Shown: piece after piece, positions 1 to 8,112 of the stretch
Layout: each line of letters opens with the position of its first letter
How positions within the stretch are numbered: the stretch's first letter is position 1
NCBI RefSeq assembly: GCF_023544665.1
Contig: NZ_JAMJFL010000032.1
Location: 23,065 to 87,064, forward strand
DNA from: Streptomyces sp. YS415
GTDB taxonomy: Bacteria > Actinomycetota > Actinomycetes > Streptomycetales > Streptomycetaceae
Length of the DNA: 64,000 nucleotides
Reading direction: 5' to 3'
Translations under genes and position numbers: made by a program
The notes under the pieces: generated by a model
Told to the model about the DNA's origin: nothing
The model's input: the letters and a program-made list of their open reading frames with translations, nothing else
The model's database searches: none

Positions 1-1367
1 ACGCGGCGGCGGGCCAGGATGGTGCGCAGCAGCGCCGTGCGGTGGCTCACCGAGGCGGGGATCGCCGACGGCGGCGTGCCCAGCGAGGTCAGGAACTCCT
101 GGAGCACCTCGGCGGTGTCCCGGGCCGTGCCGCCGGCGTTGAAGCCGCGAAGGTCGGCGAAGAGCTGGCCGTCGGGGAAGCGGCCCGCGACCTGGTGGGC
201 GAAGCGCAGGGCGAGGGTCGTCTTGCCCACTCCGGGAACCCCGCCGACCAGGATCACCGGCGGGGCCGTCCACTTCTGCTGGGTGTCCCGCAGGGCCGCG
301 TGCAGTGACTCCAATTCTCTGCGCCGGCCCGTGAACAGCGGCGACTCGGGAGGAAGCTGGGCGGGCCGCAGCGTCGGCTGGGAGACCAGGGGCGAGGCGC
401 GGAGCAGCCCGCCGATGGCGTTGATGGTGTGCGCGGTGTCCCTGGTGCTTGTGGTGCTTGTGTTCCCTGTGGGTGGATCCGGAGGGGGACGTCGGATCCG
501 GACGGCCGGATCGGCCGCGTCCACGGAACCGGGCGAGGTGTCCTGGTCGTAGCCGGGGACGAGCACCGACCGTGCCATGCGCCGGACGAAGGCCAGGTCG
601 TGCCGGAGGATCGCCTCCTGCAGGGCACTCAGTCCCGGACTGGGCCGCAGACCCAGTTCCTCGGCCAGGCTCTTGCGCAACTCCTCGAAGCGCGACAGGG
701 CGTCGGCGTGGCGCCCGGTGAGATACAGCGCGCACATCAGCAGCGCCCAGGTGATCTCGCGCAGCGGGTGCCGGACGATCAGGGCCTCCGCCTCACCGAC
801 CGCGCGGTGCAGGTCCTCGTCCTGCACCAGCGCGCAGATGTGCAGCTCCTCGGCGGCAACCCGCGCCGTGTTGAGCCGCGCCGTCTGCCGCGCGGCGAAC
901 AGGTAGTCCTGCGCGTCCTCCAATGGCGCCCCGCGCCACAGGGACAGAGCCGACTCGATCTCCCGGCACGCCCGGCGCGACGCGCCGTCGGCCAGCAGCC
1001 TTCCGGCGCGCGCGACCGCCTGCTCGAAACGGACGCTGTCGAGAGCGTCGGAGGGGACCCGCAGGGCGTAGCCGCGGGTCTCGCGAATCAGCACCCCGGC
1101 CTTGCCGTGCGCGGGACGCTCCGGCTCCAGAACCGCCCGCAGGCGGCTGATGTGGGAGTGCAGGGACGGCACCGCGCGGGTGGGGGACTTCCCCGGCCAC
1201 AGGTCCTCACAGAGCCGGTCGGTCGACACGGCACGGCCGTCCTCCAGCAGGAGGCGGAGAGCGAGAGCCCGGCGCTTGGGCGGCCCGACGTCCAGGACCT
1301 GCCCCGCCCGCCGGACGAGCAGCGGTCCGAGGACCCCGAGCCAGAGGTCGTCGGTCTTACCCGGCAT
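1..1367 (-). CDS. AfsR-type SARP transcriptional regulator with NB-ARC domain (partial)
   Basis: Minus-strand frame, open at the window start, so the C-terminus is missing (455 codons visible). The N-terminal third is an OmpR-like winged helix (LGPLLVRRAG, then PPKRRALALRLLL), followed by a bacterial transcriptional activator (BTAD) domain of helical repeats ending near residue 265. After a Pro/Thr-rich linker comes an NB-ARC P-loop (VGGVPGVGKTTLALRFAHQV). This order is that of AfsR/SARP regulators, which activate secondary-metabolism or developmental genes by binding direct repeats. The ATG at 1367 is chosen because a GGAG lies about 7 bases upstream. The TPR region expected after NB-ARC would lie outside the window. 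A copy of the shared ECF-type promoter lies 99 bases upstream. Confidence 0.9.
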   Translation of the reverse strand, partial: MPGKTDDLWLGVLGPLLVRRAGQVLDVGPPKRRALALRLLLEDGRAVSTDRLCEDLWPGKSPTRAVPSLHSHISRLRAVLEPERPAHGKAGVLIRETRGYALRVPSDALDSVRFEQAVARAGRLLADGASRRACREIESALSLWRGAPLEDAQDYLFAARQTARLNTARVAAEELHICALVQDEDLHRAVGEAEALIVRHPLREITWALLMCALYLTGRHADALSRFEELRKSLAEELGLRPSPGLSALQEAILRHDLAFVRRMARSVLVPGYDQDTSPGSVDAADPAVRIRRPPPDPPTGNTSTTSTRDTAHTINAIGGLLRASPLVSQPTLRPAQLPPESPLFTGRRRELESLHAALRDTQQKWTAPPVILVGGVPGVGKTTLALRFAHQVAGRFPDGQLFADLRGFNAGGTARDTAEVLQEFLTSLGTPPSAIPASVSHRTALLRTILARRR

Positions 1368-1466
1368 CTTGTTCTCCGTAGCGCGCTCCACAGTCCGTGC
1401 CCGATCGGGGCCGACGCCATCTGGATGAGCGGTGACTCCGCGTCAGCCTCGGCGTTCTCGCACCGA

Positions 1467-1494
1467 CCTACGAGGAAGAGGCCGAACAGGTTCG
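1467..1494 (-). promoter_or_regulatory. ECF-type promoter P1 for the SARP/NB-ARC gene
   Basis: Minus strand: -35 CGAACC (1489-1494), 16-base spacer, -10 CGTAGG (1467-1472), 99 bases before the ATG at 1367. It lies in the 319-base divergent gap 1368-1686; I see nothing else in that gap. Confidence 0.6.
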
Positions 1495-1686
1495 AGTCCG
1501 GTATGGGGAGGTTGCCGGGGAAACGGGTGCCGAACTGGTGGGCGCCGCCGTTCCGATGCCGCGGGCGCCGGCCGGCCCGGCGGGCGGCAGAGCGGCGGGG
1601 AACGGGCAGGGAAATGATCTGTTGAGTGAGCACCGCCTGCCCGCACCCTGTCCGTCGCCAGTCCACCTGACGGGAAGGAAGCACTG

Positions 1687-2967
1687 ATGCGCGTAGTGGT
1701 GTGGGGAGCCGGCTTCACCGGACTCACCGCGGCTCTGCTCTTGGCCGCGGAGGGGCATCAGGTGACCCTGATCGGCCGCCGCGGGCCCGCGGCGGCCACT
1801 GGCGTGCGGGAGACCGGCGGCCCCGCCCGGGACCCGGTCGCCGACACCTGTGTGCTGTGGCCGGAGACGATGGCGGCGCTACAGGCCGAACTGCCCACCG
1901 TGGCTGCGGAACTCACCGCCCGCGCAACTCCCCTCGATGGCGGGGCCGCGGCGGGGGCGGTCCTGCGCCTGCCCGTCGCCAGGGAGGTACTGACCCTGGC
2001 CGCCGCAGAGGTGACCGGGCTCACCCTCCGGGAGGGCGACGACGTGACGGACCTGCTCAGCGACGGGCGGATCCCGGGGCGCCCGCATGTGCGGGGCGTC
2101 CTGACCGAGGGCGGCGAGGCCGTCTTCGCCGACCTGGTGGTGGACGCCACCGGCCGCCGCTCGCCGATGCCCGGGATGCTCGCCGACCTGGGGGCCGTCC
2201 GGCCCGGCGGGGGCTGCCGCGACAACGGATACCGCTGCTACGCGGCCCGGCTCCCCGCACCCGCCCCCGGGACCGGGCGGGTTCCCTGGCAGCTCGGCCG
2301 GGGCCCTGGCGCCTGGATCGCGAGCACGGCACCGACGGCCGGGGAGCGGTCCGTCGTCCTGTGCGTGCGCGACGACGACGAAGCGCTGTACCCGCTGGCC
2401 GGCACAGCGGCCTGGCACCGGGCGGTCTTCGCCTGCCACCCCGGTCTCCTGCCCGACGGTGGCGCCGGCGCGCTCGGTGACGTGCTGACCACCCTCGTCC
2501 CGGCGAGCACCCGCCGGGAGTACGTCGTGGCCGGGGAACCGGTGGCCCTGGGCGTCCTCGGGATCGGCACCGCCTCGCTGTCCTGCCACCCGCTGCTCGC
2601 CCTCGACGCGTCGATGGGGCTGGCCCACGCGCTGGTGCTGCGCGACGTCCTGGGCACGGCCGGCACGGACGACGCCCGGGACCTGGCCCTGGCCTTCGAC
2701 CGTGCCTGCCGCGCGACGGTGCTGCCGGTACACCGGTGGGCCGCGGACGTCGAGGAGCTGTCCTTCCCGGCCGACGACGGCCCCTACGCGACGGCCGACC
2801 CGCACGCCGGCGTCGCCGCCCCCGGACTCTCCGGCACCTCGACGGCCCTCACGCACGGCCTGGAACGACGTGTGCGCCGGCTGCGGCACGACGACCCGCT
2901 GGACGGCACCTCCCTGTCCCGCACCCGCCTGCACGCGACGCTGCGCGGTCCGGCGGGGACCGTGTGA
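1687..2967 (+). CDS. FAD-dependent oxidoreductase / monooxygenase-like
   Basis: 426 residues. The N-terminus is a Rossmann FAD-binding fold with a GxGxxG motif (GAGFTGLTAALLLAAEG, residues about 7-23). A second FAD signature of aromatic monooxygenase-like enzymes, DLVVDATGRRSPMPGML, lies near residues 150-166. A C-terminal segment follows that typically closes the flavin pocket. Substrate and electron donor cannot be read from the sequence. The ATG at 1687 follows a GGAAGGAAG ribosome site. The gene is transcribed away from the SARP regulator. I find no copy of the shared ECF promoter before it. Full length for this family; no sign of damage. Confidence 0.75.
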   Translation: MRVVVWGAGFTGLTAALLLAAEGHQVTLIGRRGPAAATGVRETGGPARDPVADTCVLWPETMAALQAELPTVAAELTARATPLDGGAAAGAVLRLPVAREVLTLAAAEVTGLTLREGDDVTDLLSDGRIPGRPHVRGVLTEGGEAVFADLVVDATGRRSPMPGMLADLGAVRPGGGCRDNGYRCYAARLPAPAPGTGRVPWQLGRGPGAWIASTAPTAGERSVVLCVRDDDEALYPLAGTAAWHRAVFACHPGLLPDGGAGALGDVLTTLVPASTRREYVVAGEPVALGVLGIGTASLSCHPLLALDASMGLAHALVLRDVLGTAGTDDARDLALAFDRACRATVLPVHRWAADVEELSFPADDGPYATADPHAGVAAPGLSGTSTALTHGLERRVRRLRHDDPLDGTSLSRTRLHATLRGPAGTV

Positions 2968-3067
2968 GGCGACGCCCGCGACCGGGGTGCCCGCGTTGTG
3001 CCCACCGGCCCGCGAAAGGGATCACGGGCGGTTGCGCGAGGCGCGTCCGGATGCCGGGACGCCGACG

Positions 3068-3095
3068 TGAACCAGGACCAGACGTTTCCCGTTGA
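3068..3095 (+). promoter_or_regulatory. ECF-type promoter P2 for the ART-like gene
   Basis: Plus strand: -35 TGAACC (3068-3073), 16-base spacer, -10 CGTTGA (3090-3095). Transcription would begin near 3102, ahead of the small leader ORF at 3159 and the long gene at 3311. Confidence 0.65.
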
Positions 3096-3158
3096 ACACC
3101 TGAGGAAGGCCGGTCGCTTGCGTCGCTGTGCGGCCGGGGTCGCTCGAAGGGGGAGAAG

Positions 3159-3314
3159 ATGGCGCCGCTGCGACGAGAGCGGACGGGCAACCACCCGCCG
3201 TGCGTCCCGGGCAGGCCCCGGCAGCCGTCTCCCGGACGGCGTCACCGCGTCGTCCGCGGCGCGTCCGCGGACTGCCGTACCCGCCGCCGCGCACGACGGG
3301 CGGGTACGCGGTGA
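3159..3314 (+). CDS. Possible 51-residue leader peptide coupled to the next gene
   Basis: ATG at 3159 preceded by a strong ribosome site (AAGGGGGAGAAG), 63 bases downstream of promoter P2. The frame runs 51 codons and stops at 3312-3314, where its TGA overlaps the GTG at 3311 as GTGA, the classic arrangement for translational coupling. The peptide is very Arg-rich with no recognised domain, and its third-position bias is weaker than that of neighbours. It may matter only as a leader that delivers ribosomes to 3311. An alternative is that the downstream gene starts at the GTG at 3128 and this frame is noncoding. Confidence 0.35.
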   Translation: MAPLRRERTGNHPPCVPGRPRQPSPGRRHRVVRGASADCRTRRRARRAGTR

Positions 3315-6300
3315 AGCGGATCGGCGCGGCGGTCTCCCGGTTGGCCGGCCGCCGCGAGACGGAGCCCAGCGCCCGGGGGACCGCGGCGGGAGGCGAACTG
3401 CGCACGGAGGTGTCGGACGGCGTCCGGCTGGTCCACTCGCCCTACGAGGATCCGCCCGGAGAGGACGCGGGAGCGTGGCGCTCGCTGCGCAGGGACGCCT
3501 CGGTCGTGACCGTGCTCGTCGGCGCCGTCGCCGCCGGCCACGCCGAGCTGTGGCCCGCGCTCGGCGAGGTCCTCGACTCCCTCGCCGAGGAGGGGGTTGA
3601 GGAAGTACGCCTGGCGCTGGCCGACGCGGCGGCCGAACGCACCGGTGGCCGCACCCCGCTCGCCGAGCGGATCGCCGACATCTGGGGGATGCGGGTCATC
3701 GCCGCACAGGGGGCGATCGCCGCCCTCCCCGACGGCTCCCTGTTCGCCTACGGCGCGGGGGACCGCCGCGCCGGCTGGCGCCGCTTCCGGCCGCAGGGCG
3801 AGACGGAGGTGCTCGGCCCCCGCGATCCCGCCCCGCCCTGGCAGGCGGCGTACGAGCGCCTGCCCCGCCGGCTGGACGGCGGCTGCGTCGTCGACGCAGT
3901 TCCGGCCGGAGTGCTGGTACGGGGCGCGGGCGACATGCCGACCGGCCCCGGCCACCTCGCCTACGCCGTCCCGCCCGACGGACGCCGCCCGCTGATCCTG
4001 ATCGGCGGCGCCCGCGGCCGCCTCGCACCCGCCGCGGCGGTGGCGGGCGCGCTCGCCGCGCTGCCCGGCGACGTACGCGCCGCGACCGTCCTGGCCCCCG
4101 GCGCCCACCAGGACGTGCTCCCGGTCGCCCAGGAGGTGGCCGACCTCCTCGGCATGGAGGTGGAGGTACTGACGGGCCTGCCACTGACCTCGGCCGACGA
4201 CGCACCGGGCACCCCGCACACGGTCACGCTGACCGACGCCGCCGGACGGCCCACCTGGCGGCCGACCGTGGGCGCGGTGCGGTGCCTGCCCGCGGACGGC
4301 ACGGCACGGCCGCAACCGCCGCGACGGGTGCGCCTGCGGTCCCCGCTGGCCGAGGGGCGGCTCGCCGGCGACGGCACGGTCGAGCTCTCGGACCGGTGGC
4401 GGCTTGCGCTGACCCGCTCCGGCGCCCTGCTCCAGGAGCGCTCGGCCCCGCCGGTGCCCGCCGCCCACCGGCCGGTGGACCCCGAACGATTCGTCATCGA
4501 CGTGGCCTGGCGGGGCGCGGAGACCGATCCGTCGCTGCTGCGTGCCTGCGAGCTGCTGCTGAACACCCTGCACCCGCAGCTGCGCCGCTATGCCGAGCTG
4601 CGCGTCGGCGGCCTGTCCGGGGAAGCCCTGCGGGACGCCACCCGTATGGCCGTCCGCCACGGCATAGCCCTGACGCGGGAGCCGCTGCCGGGGCAAGTGC
4701 CGATGCAGGGGCAGACATCGGCCGGTGCCGGCACCGGAACGGCACGCCCGACGGTCGCCCGCCCGCCGGGCGCGCTTCCGGTCCGGAACGCGCCGGCTAC
4801 CGCCGTGACCGCTGTGGCCGCCGACGGACGGAACACCGCGGCCACACCGGCTCGGGCCGGCGTCGCCGCCGTGGCCCGGCCGGTAGGGGTGGCCCGCGAG
4901 GTGTTGGCCGCGTTGGCCGGCGGCGACATCGACGAGACGGCGGCGGGAGAGGGCGCTCGCGGTCCGGCGGCCGGAAGTGCGCCGCCCGAGCAGGTGCCGG
5001 GAGCGCCGGCGCGGGAACCGGGGGAGCGTGCGGACGAGGGGCGTTCGCCGCGTGCCGAGGCCGGTGATGCCGGGCCGGTGGTTCAGGGGCCGGTGGCCGG
5101 GCCCGTGCTGCCCGTACGGGTGCCAGGGGCGTCGGCCATGATGGACGGGCGGCGGGAGCGTGCGGGGGATCAACGGCCGCCGCGTGGGGGAGACGAGGAG
5201 GGTTTCCGGACCCCCGAGCGGGTGCCCTCGGGCACGCCGGCCCCGCGGCCACTCGGCGCGGTCGTCGGTCCGGCCGCGGACACCGCCGGGCCGCCCGCGA
5301 GGGCTGCTGCCCGCCCCGGTCCCGTGACGGCACCGCCGGAGGCGGACAGTCCCGCGCGGACGGGCCGGCCCGCCCCGCCGCGCGCCCCGGGAAGCGACGA
5401 GGAGGGGCCTGGGAGCCGGAAACCGGCTGGTGTCGACGCGGACGTAGCTGCGGGTCCGGATCCCGTTCCAGGTCCGGCGGGTGCGGAGCTGGCTGCCGGG
5501 CCCGACTCCCTGACCGGCGGCGCGGACGCGGGGGCGGTGACCGGTGGACGCGAGCGCCAGGCACCGGACGGCGGAGGGGAGATGCCGGAGGTTCCGGGCG
5601 GCGGAGGGGGGGTTCCGCAGAGCCGGGGTGCAGGCTCGTCGGCGGCGCGTGGCGCGGTCCGCGCCCGGCCCGCGCCCGCGGTTGTGTGGGGCCCGCCGAC
5701 CGCGCAGGACCGTACGGCCTTCCGGCAACTCGTCGGATCCGCCTGGGACCGGCACGCGTCCGTGATCACCCGTGCCCTGGTGCGTATGCCCGCGCTGCGC
5801 GGTGCCCGGCCGGACGAGGCCGTCTGCGATCTCCTCGCGGTCCACCTGTACCTGACGGCACCCGAGGACAGCCCATTCGCGTCCGCTCACCTGGACGCGG
5901 CACTGGAGAGCGGCGACAGCCGGCTCGCTCCCTACGTCGTCTGCCTGACCGCCGGGCTGCGCCGGCTCCCGTCCTACCGGGGAGCGGCGGTGCGCGGACC
6001 GGGCACGGCGGTGGAACCCGCGCAGGACGGCACGGTGCGCTTCGCGGCACCGCTCGCCGCATTGCCCCTGGCCGCCGCCGCGCAACGGCCGGGAGCGGGC
6101 TGCGTCCTGTGGTCCGTCACCGCCCGCCGTACCAGGCCGCTGCTGGGCACGGCCGCCGACGAACTGCTGCTGTTCCCGCCGGGGACGCGCTTCGACGTAC
6201 TGGACGCGTCCGCCGCTGGGGCGGACGCGTCCGTGGTGCTGCTCGGTGAGCGTGCCGACCGGCCCGATGGCGTGCCCGGTTCCGTTCTCGCGGCGGCCGA

Positions 6301-6424
6301 TCAGTCGGGGGAAACCGTCTCCGACCGGCTCCGTGACGCGCTGAGCACTCTCCCGTCGGCGCCGCCGGGCACCGCGTCGGACTGGCCGCGTCACTGCCGG
6401 GGGAGCGGCCGGCTCCCTCAGTAG
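3311..6424 (+). CDS. Long protein with C-terminal ADP-ribosyltransferase-like domain
   Basis: About 1,037 residues from GTG 3311; the frame is open back to a GTG at 3128, but that N-terminal stretch is low-complexity. Two Rossmann-like segments lie in the first 320 residues, each with a hydrophobic strand, an A-E-x-hAD helix and GM[RE]V (PLAERIADIWGMRVIAAQG; VAQEVADLLGMEVEVLTG), resembling modules in the giant protein at 44427-64000. A Pro/Ala/Gly-rich linker of several hundred residues follows. The last about 240 residues resemble an ADP-ribosyltransferase fold: LPSYRG supplies the usual NAD-binding Arg, and DELLLFPPGTRFDVL matches the E-containing strand and PPGTRF turn of ART exoenzymes. 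Whether it is catalytic is not certain. It overlaps the convergent gene 6418-6741 by 7 bases. No signal peptide is visible. Confidence 0.7.
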   Translation: MKRIGAAVSRLAGRRETEPSARGTAAGGELRTEVSDGVRLVHSPYEDPPGEDAGAWRSLRRDASVVTVLVGAVAAGHAELWPALGEVLDSLAEEGVEEVRLALADAAAERTGGRTPLAERIADIWGMRVIAAQGAIAALPDGSLFAYGAGDRRAGWRRFRPQGETEVLGPRDPAPPWQAAYERLPRRLDGGCVVDAVPAGVLVRGAGDMPTGPGHLAYAVPPDGRRPLILIGGARGRLAPAAAVAGALAALPGDVRAATVLAPGAHQDVLPVAQEVADLLGMEVEVLTGLPLTSADDAPGTPHTVTLTDAAGRPTWRPTVGAVRCLPADGTARPQPPRRVRLRSPLAEGRLAGDGTVELSDRWRLALTRSGALLQERSAPPVPAAHRPVDPERFVIDVAWRGAETDPSLLRACELLLNTLHPQLRRYAELRVGGLSGEALRDATRMAVRHGIALTREPLPGQVPMQGQTSAGAGTGTARPTVARPPGALPVRNAPATAVTAVAADGRNTAATPARAGVAAVARPVGVAREVLAALAGGDIDETAAGEGARGPAAGSAPPEQVPGAPAREPGERADEGRSPRAEAGDAGPVVQGPVAGPVLPVRVPGASAMMDGRRERAGDQRPPRGGDEEGFRTPERVPSGTPAPRPLGAVVGPAADTAGPPARAAARPGPVTAPPEADSPARTGRPAPPRAPGSDEEGPGSRKPAGVDADVAAGPDPVPGPAGAELAAGPDSLTGGADAGAVTGGRERQAPDGGGEMPEVPGGGGGVPQSRGAGSSAARGAVRARPAPAVVWGPPTAQDRTAFRQLVGSAWDRHASVITRALVRMPALRGARPDEAVCDLLAVHLYLTAPEDSPFASAHLDAALESGDSRLAPYVVCLTAGLRRLPSYRGAAVRGPGTAVEPAQDGTVRFAAPLAALPLAAAAQRPGAGCVLWSVTARRTRPLLGTAADELLLFPPGTRFDVLDASAAGADASVVLLGERADRPDGVPGSVLAAADQSGETVSDRLRDALSTLPSAPPGTASDWPRHCRGSGRLPQ

Positions 6425-6741
6425 ACGGTCTTCGTGAACGACCTTCTGCTGTCGAAGTAGAAGTGGGCCACGGCGAGTTTGGCGTTTTCGGGGTAGTAGG
6501 CGTAGACCACCACCTGCTCCTGGGGGACACCGGCGGTGATCGTGGTGGACGCGCAACTGTTGGGCGCGATCAGGCGTGTGTAGGAGCCGCGCAGCACCAG
6601 ATGCGCGTTCACGTTCTGGGCACGAGCGTTGCAGAGAGTGAAGGTCGCCGACGCGGCGGCTGACGCGGACCCGGCGGTCACGGTACCGGCCAGCATGAGG
6701 AGTGAGGTCGCCGCCACGGCGACGCGAGCGATCAGGCGCAT
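6418..6741 (-). CDS. Small secreted protein of unknown function
   Basis: 107 residues with a clear Sec signal peptide: MRLIARVAVAATSLLMLAGT, with a likely cleavage after an Ala-rich segment (GSASAAASA). The mature part is about 75 residues, beta-strand-like, with two cysteines that could form one disulfide (LCNARA; NSCAST). No family recognised. The ATG at 6741 has GGGAG at a good distance. It is convergent with the ART-like gene, overlapping 7 bases at the stop codons, and has its own copy of the shared promoter 41 bases upstream. Confidence 0.75.
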   Translation of the reverse strand: MRLIARVAVAATSLLMLAGTVTAGSASAAASATFTLCNARAQNVNAHLVLRGSYTRLIAPNSCASTTITAGVPQEQVVVYAYYPENAKLAVAHFYFDSRRSFTKTVY

Positions 6742-6782
6742 GTCTGTTCTCCCAGGTGCTAGCTAGAGGCTTGCCGGGAGGA

Positions 6783-6810
6783 GTAACGGCGAGGCGGCCG
6801 GACCGGTTCA
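6783..6810 (-). promoter_or_regulatory. ECF-type promoter P3 for the small secreted protein
   Basis: Minus strand: -35 TGAACC (6805-6810), 16-base spacer, -10 CGTTAC (6783-6788), 41 bases before the ATG at 6741. Confidence 0.65.
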
Positions 6811-7041
6811 CCGGCCGGAGGAGTTCCCGGCCGGGAGGGCTCCTGGGACGGGAGGATCCTTCGGCTCCCGGCGTCGGCTCGGCGAGCCGCCGGGGAGCAG
6901 CGGGACGGTGAGCCCGGCTCCGTCGTCGTCCAGCAGGATGTCGTCCAACAGGGCGTCCCGGCGGGCCAGGTCACGGGGTGCCACGTCCTGGGCGCCGGCC
7001 GGGTCCATGACGGTGAGGCGGGCGAAAAGGCCGTCGTGCAC
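6808..7041 (-). CDS. Small hypothetical protein downstream of the ECF sigma gene
   Basis: 77 residues from GTG 7041, preceded by GAGGAG at 7-8 bases. It is acidic in the middle (ALLDDILLDDDGAG) and ends in a short basic, Pro-rich tail. There is no signal peptide or membrane segment. Its head (DPAGAQDVAPRDLARRDALLDDIL) recalls the N-terminal region of the membrane proteins that often follow ECF sigma genes in actinobacteria, but the rest of such a protein is absent, so it may be a truncated remnant. This is inference from memory. It lies 111 bases after the sigma gene on the same strand. Confidence 0.5.
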   Translation of the reverse strand: MHDGLFARLTVMDPAGAQDVAPRDLARRDALLDDILLDDDGAGLTVPLLPGGSPSRRREPKDPPVPGALPAGNSSGR

Positions 7042-7125
7042 GGTGGGTCTCCTCGGGTCGGGGGTCGGTGGTGTCCGGCCGACGCGGGCGCCGGGCGGGG
7101 GGCCGGGAGGTCCGGCAGGGCGGGG

Positions 7126-7155
7126 ATCACGGGAAGGGCCGGCGGGGCCGGTTCA
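7126..7155 (-). promoter_or_regulatory. Weak ECF-type promoter P4
   Basis: Minus strand: TGAACC (7150-7155), an 18-base spacer, CGTGAT (7126-7131), 84 bases before GTG 7041. The spacer is longer than in other copies and the -35 overlaps the stop of the sigma gene, so this is the least certain member. Confidence 0.3.
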
Positions 7156-7644
7156 CGCCATCAGCGAGGCCAGTCGCCGGCCGGCGAGGGTGAGCCGCAG
7201 CGAGTAGGCGATCCGGGTGCAGCCGATCACCTGGGCGGCCTCCGCGTCCGGCAGCCTCTCCCACACATGCAGGGCGAGGACCTCCTGGTCGGCCTCCGTG
7301 AGGCCCTGCCAGGCATGGACCAGGGCGGTGCGGTCCTCGCCGCAGCCGGTTCCGTCGTCGTCCTCCGCCAGGTCCACCCACTGTCTGATCCGGACGGGCA
7401 GCGCGGATCGCGTGCCCGCGCCGCGGTCCATGCCGAGCATCACCTCGCGGGCGGTGCGCAGCAGCCAGACCCGCGGTCGGTGGGACAGCTCGCCGCGTCC
7501 GCGCCACGCGGTGAGGAAGGTCTGCGCCACGACGTGCTCGATCTGACCCGGAGATGCACGGCGGCGAACGAAGCGCAGGACCTCCGGGTAATGGGCCCGG
7601 TACATCTCGGCGAAATCGGCCGTGCCGTCGGTGTCGGCGGACAT
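7153..7644 (-). CDS. ECF-subfamily RNA polymerase sigma factor
   Basis: 163 residues. Region 2 is recognisable in the first 70 residues (FAEMYRAHYPEVLRFVRRRA, then VAQTFLTAWRGRG, the core-binding and -10 recognition helices). Region 4 lies at the C-terminus (LTEADQEVLALHVWERLPDAEAAQVIGC, then RIAYSLRLTLAGRRL), the -35 recognition helix-turn-helix. The ATG at 7644 is chosen over an upstream in-frame start because GAGGGGG sits just before it. No adjacent full-length anti-sigma gene. It has its own copy of the shared promoter (CGAACC variant), so it probably acts below, or auto-regulates within, the same circuit. Confidence 0.85.
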   Translation of the reverse strand: MSADTDGTADFAEMYRAHYPEVLRFVRRRASPGQIEHVVAQTFLTAWRGRGELSHRPRVWLLRTAREVMLGMDRGAGTRSALPVRIRQWVDLAEDDDGTGCGEDRTALVHAWQGLTEADQEVLALHVWERLPDAEAAQVIGCTRIAYSLRLTLAGRRLASLMA

Positions 7645-7727
7645 GGCACCCCCTCGTTGTCTCTGCCCGTGCACACGGTTCGGCCGGCGTGGATTCCCCC
7701 GGCGCGGGGCGACGCTTCTCGCCTCCG

Positions 7728-7755
7728 TCTACGAGCGGAGCGGCCCACCGGTTCG
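7728..7755 (-). promoter_or_regulatory. ECF-type promoter P5 for the sigma factor gene
   Basis: Minus strand: -35 CGAACC (7750-7755), 16-base spacer, -10 CGTAGA (7728-7733), 83 bases before the ATG at 7644. Confidence 0.6.
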
Positions 7756-7833
7756 GGCGCAACCCACCTGTTCTCCGGACGTTTCCGGGGGCGGTTCCGG
7801 CGGCGAAGAACCGGCGACCGGGGGAGCGGGGCA

Positions 7834-7891
7834 GGGTGCGGGGCCGCATGCGCACCACGGCGTCCAGACCATGCCGTGCGGCCCCGCACCC
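7834..7891. repeat. Large inverted repeat in the divergent gap
   Basis: Perfect 15-base arms GGGTGCGGGGCCGCA (7834-7848) and its complement (7877-7891), with a 28-base centre that holds a nested shorter stem (CACGGC/GCCGTG). It sits in the 468-base gap 7645-8112 between divergent promoters P5 and P6, so it could be an operator, an insulator or a remnant terminator. No other gene is convincing in this gap. Confidence 0.6.
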
Positions 7892-7995
7892 CGGCTCAAC
7901 GGCGAAGAGGCGTCTGCGGTTCAACCGCGCCGCGAACTCGTCGTTCCTGCCGTTCACGGGCGCAACCGCGAAGTCGGTCACGTTCTGCCTGTCCT

Positions 7996-8023
7996 TGAAC
8001 CAGCCCCGCTCACCGGCCGTTAG
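7996..8023 (+). promoter_or_regulatory. ECF-type promoter P6 for the ABC transporter
   Basis: Plus strand: -35 TGAACC (7996-8001), 16-base spacer, -10 CGTTAG (8018-8023), 89 bases before GTG 8113. An in-frame ATG at 8032 lies just where transcription would start, but codon use between 8032 and 8113 does not look coding. Confidence 0.65.
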
Positions 8024-8112
8024 CACGAACGATGCCGGTACGGAGCGCAGGTCAGCCCGTGCCCGAATGCGACCCGTTCGCTCACCATCCGACACCTATC
8101 GAGGGGATTCAC

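Noticed and set aside
3242..6811. 1,189-codon frame on the minus strand opposite the ART-like gene
   Set aside because: Long antisense frames are usual in such GC-rich DNA. Its composition is Arg/Gly/His-rich with no domain, while the plus-strand frame has coding third-position bias and recognisable motifs.
7127..8095. Minus-strand frame across the sigma/ABC gap with a protein-like first 80 residues
   Set aside because: Third codon positions lack the G/C bias of real genes here, it overlaps the sigma gene in another frame, and promoters P5 and P6 occupy the region.
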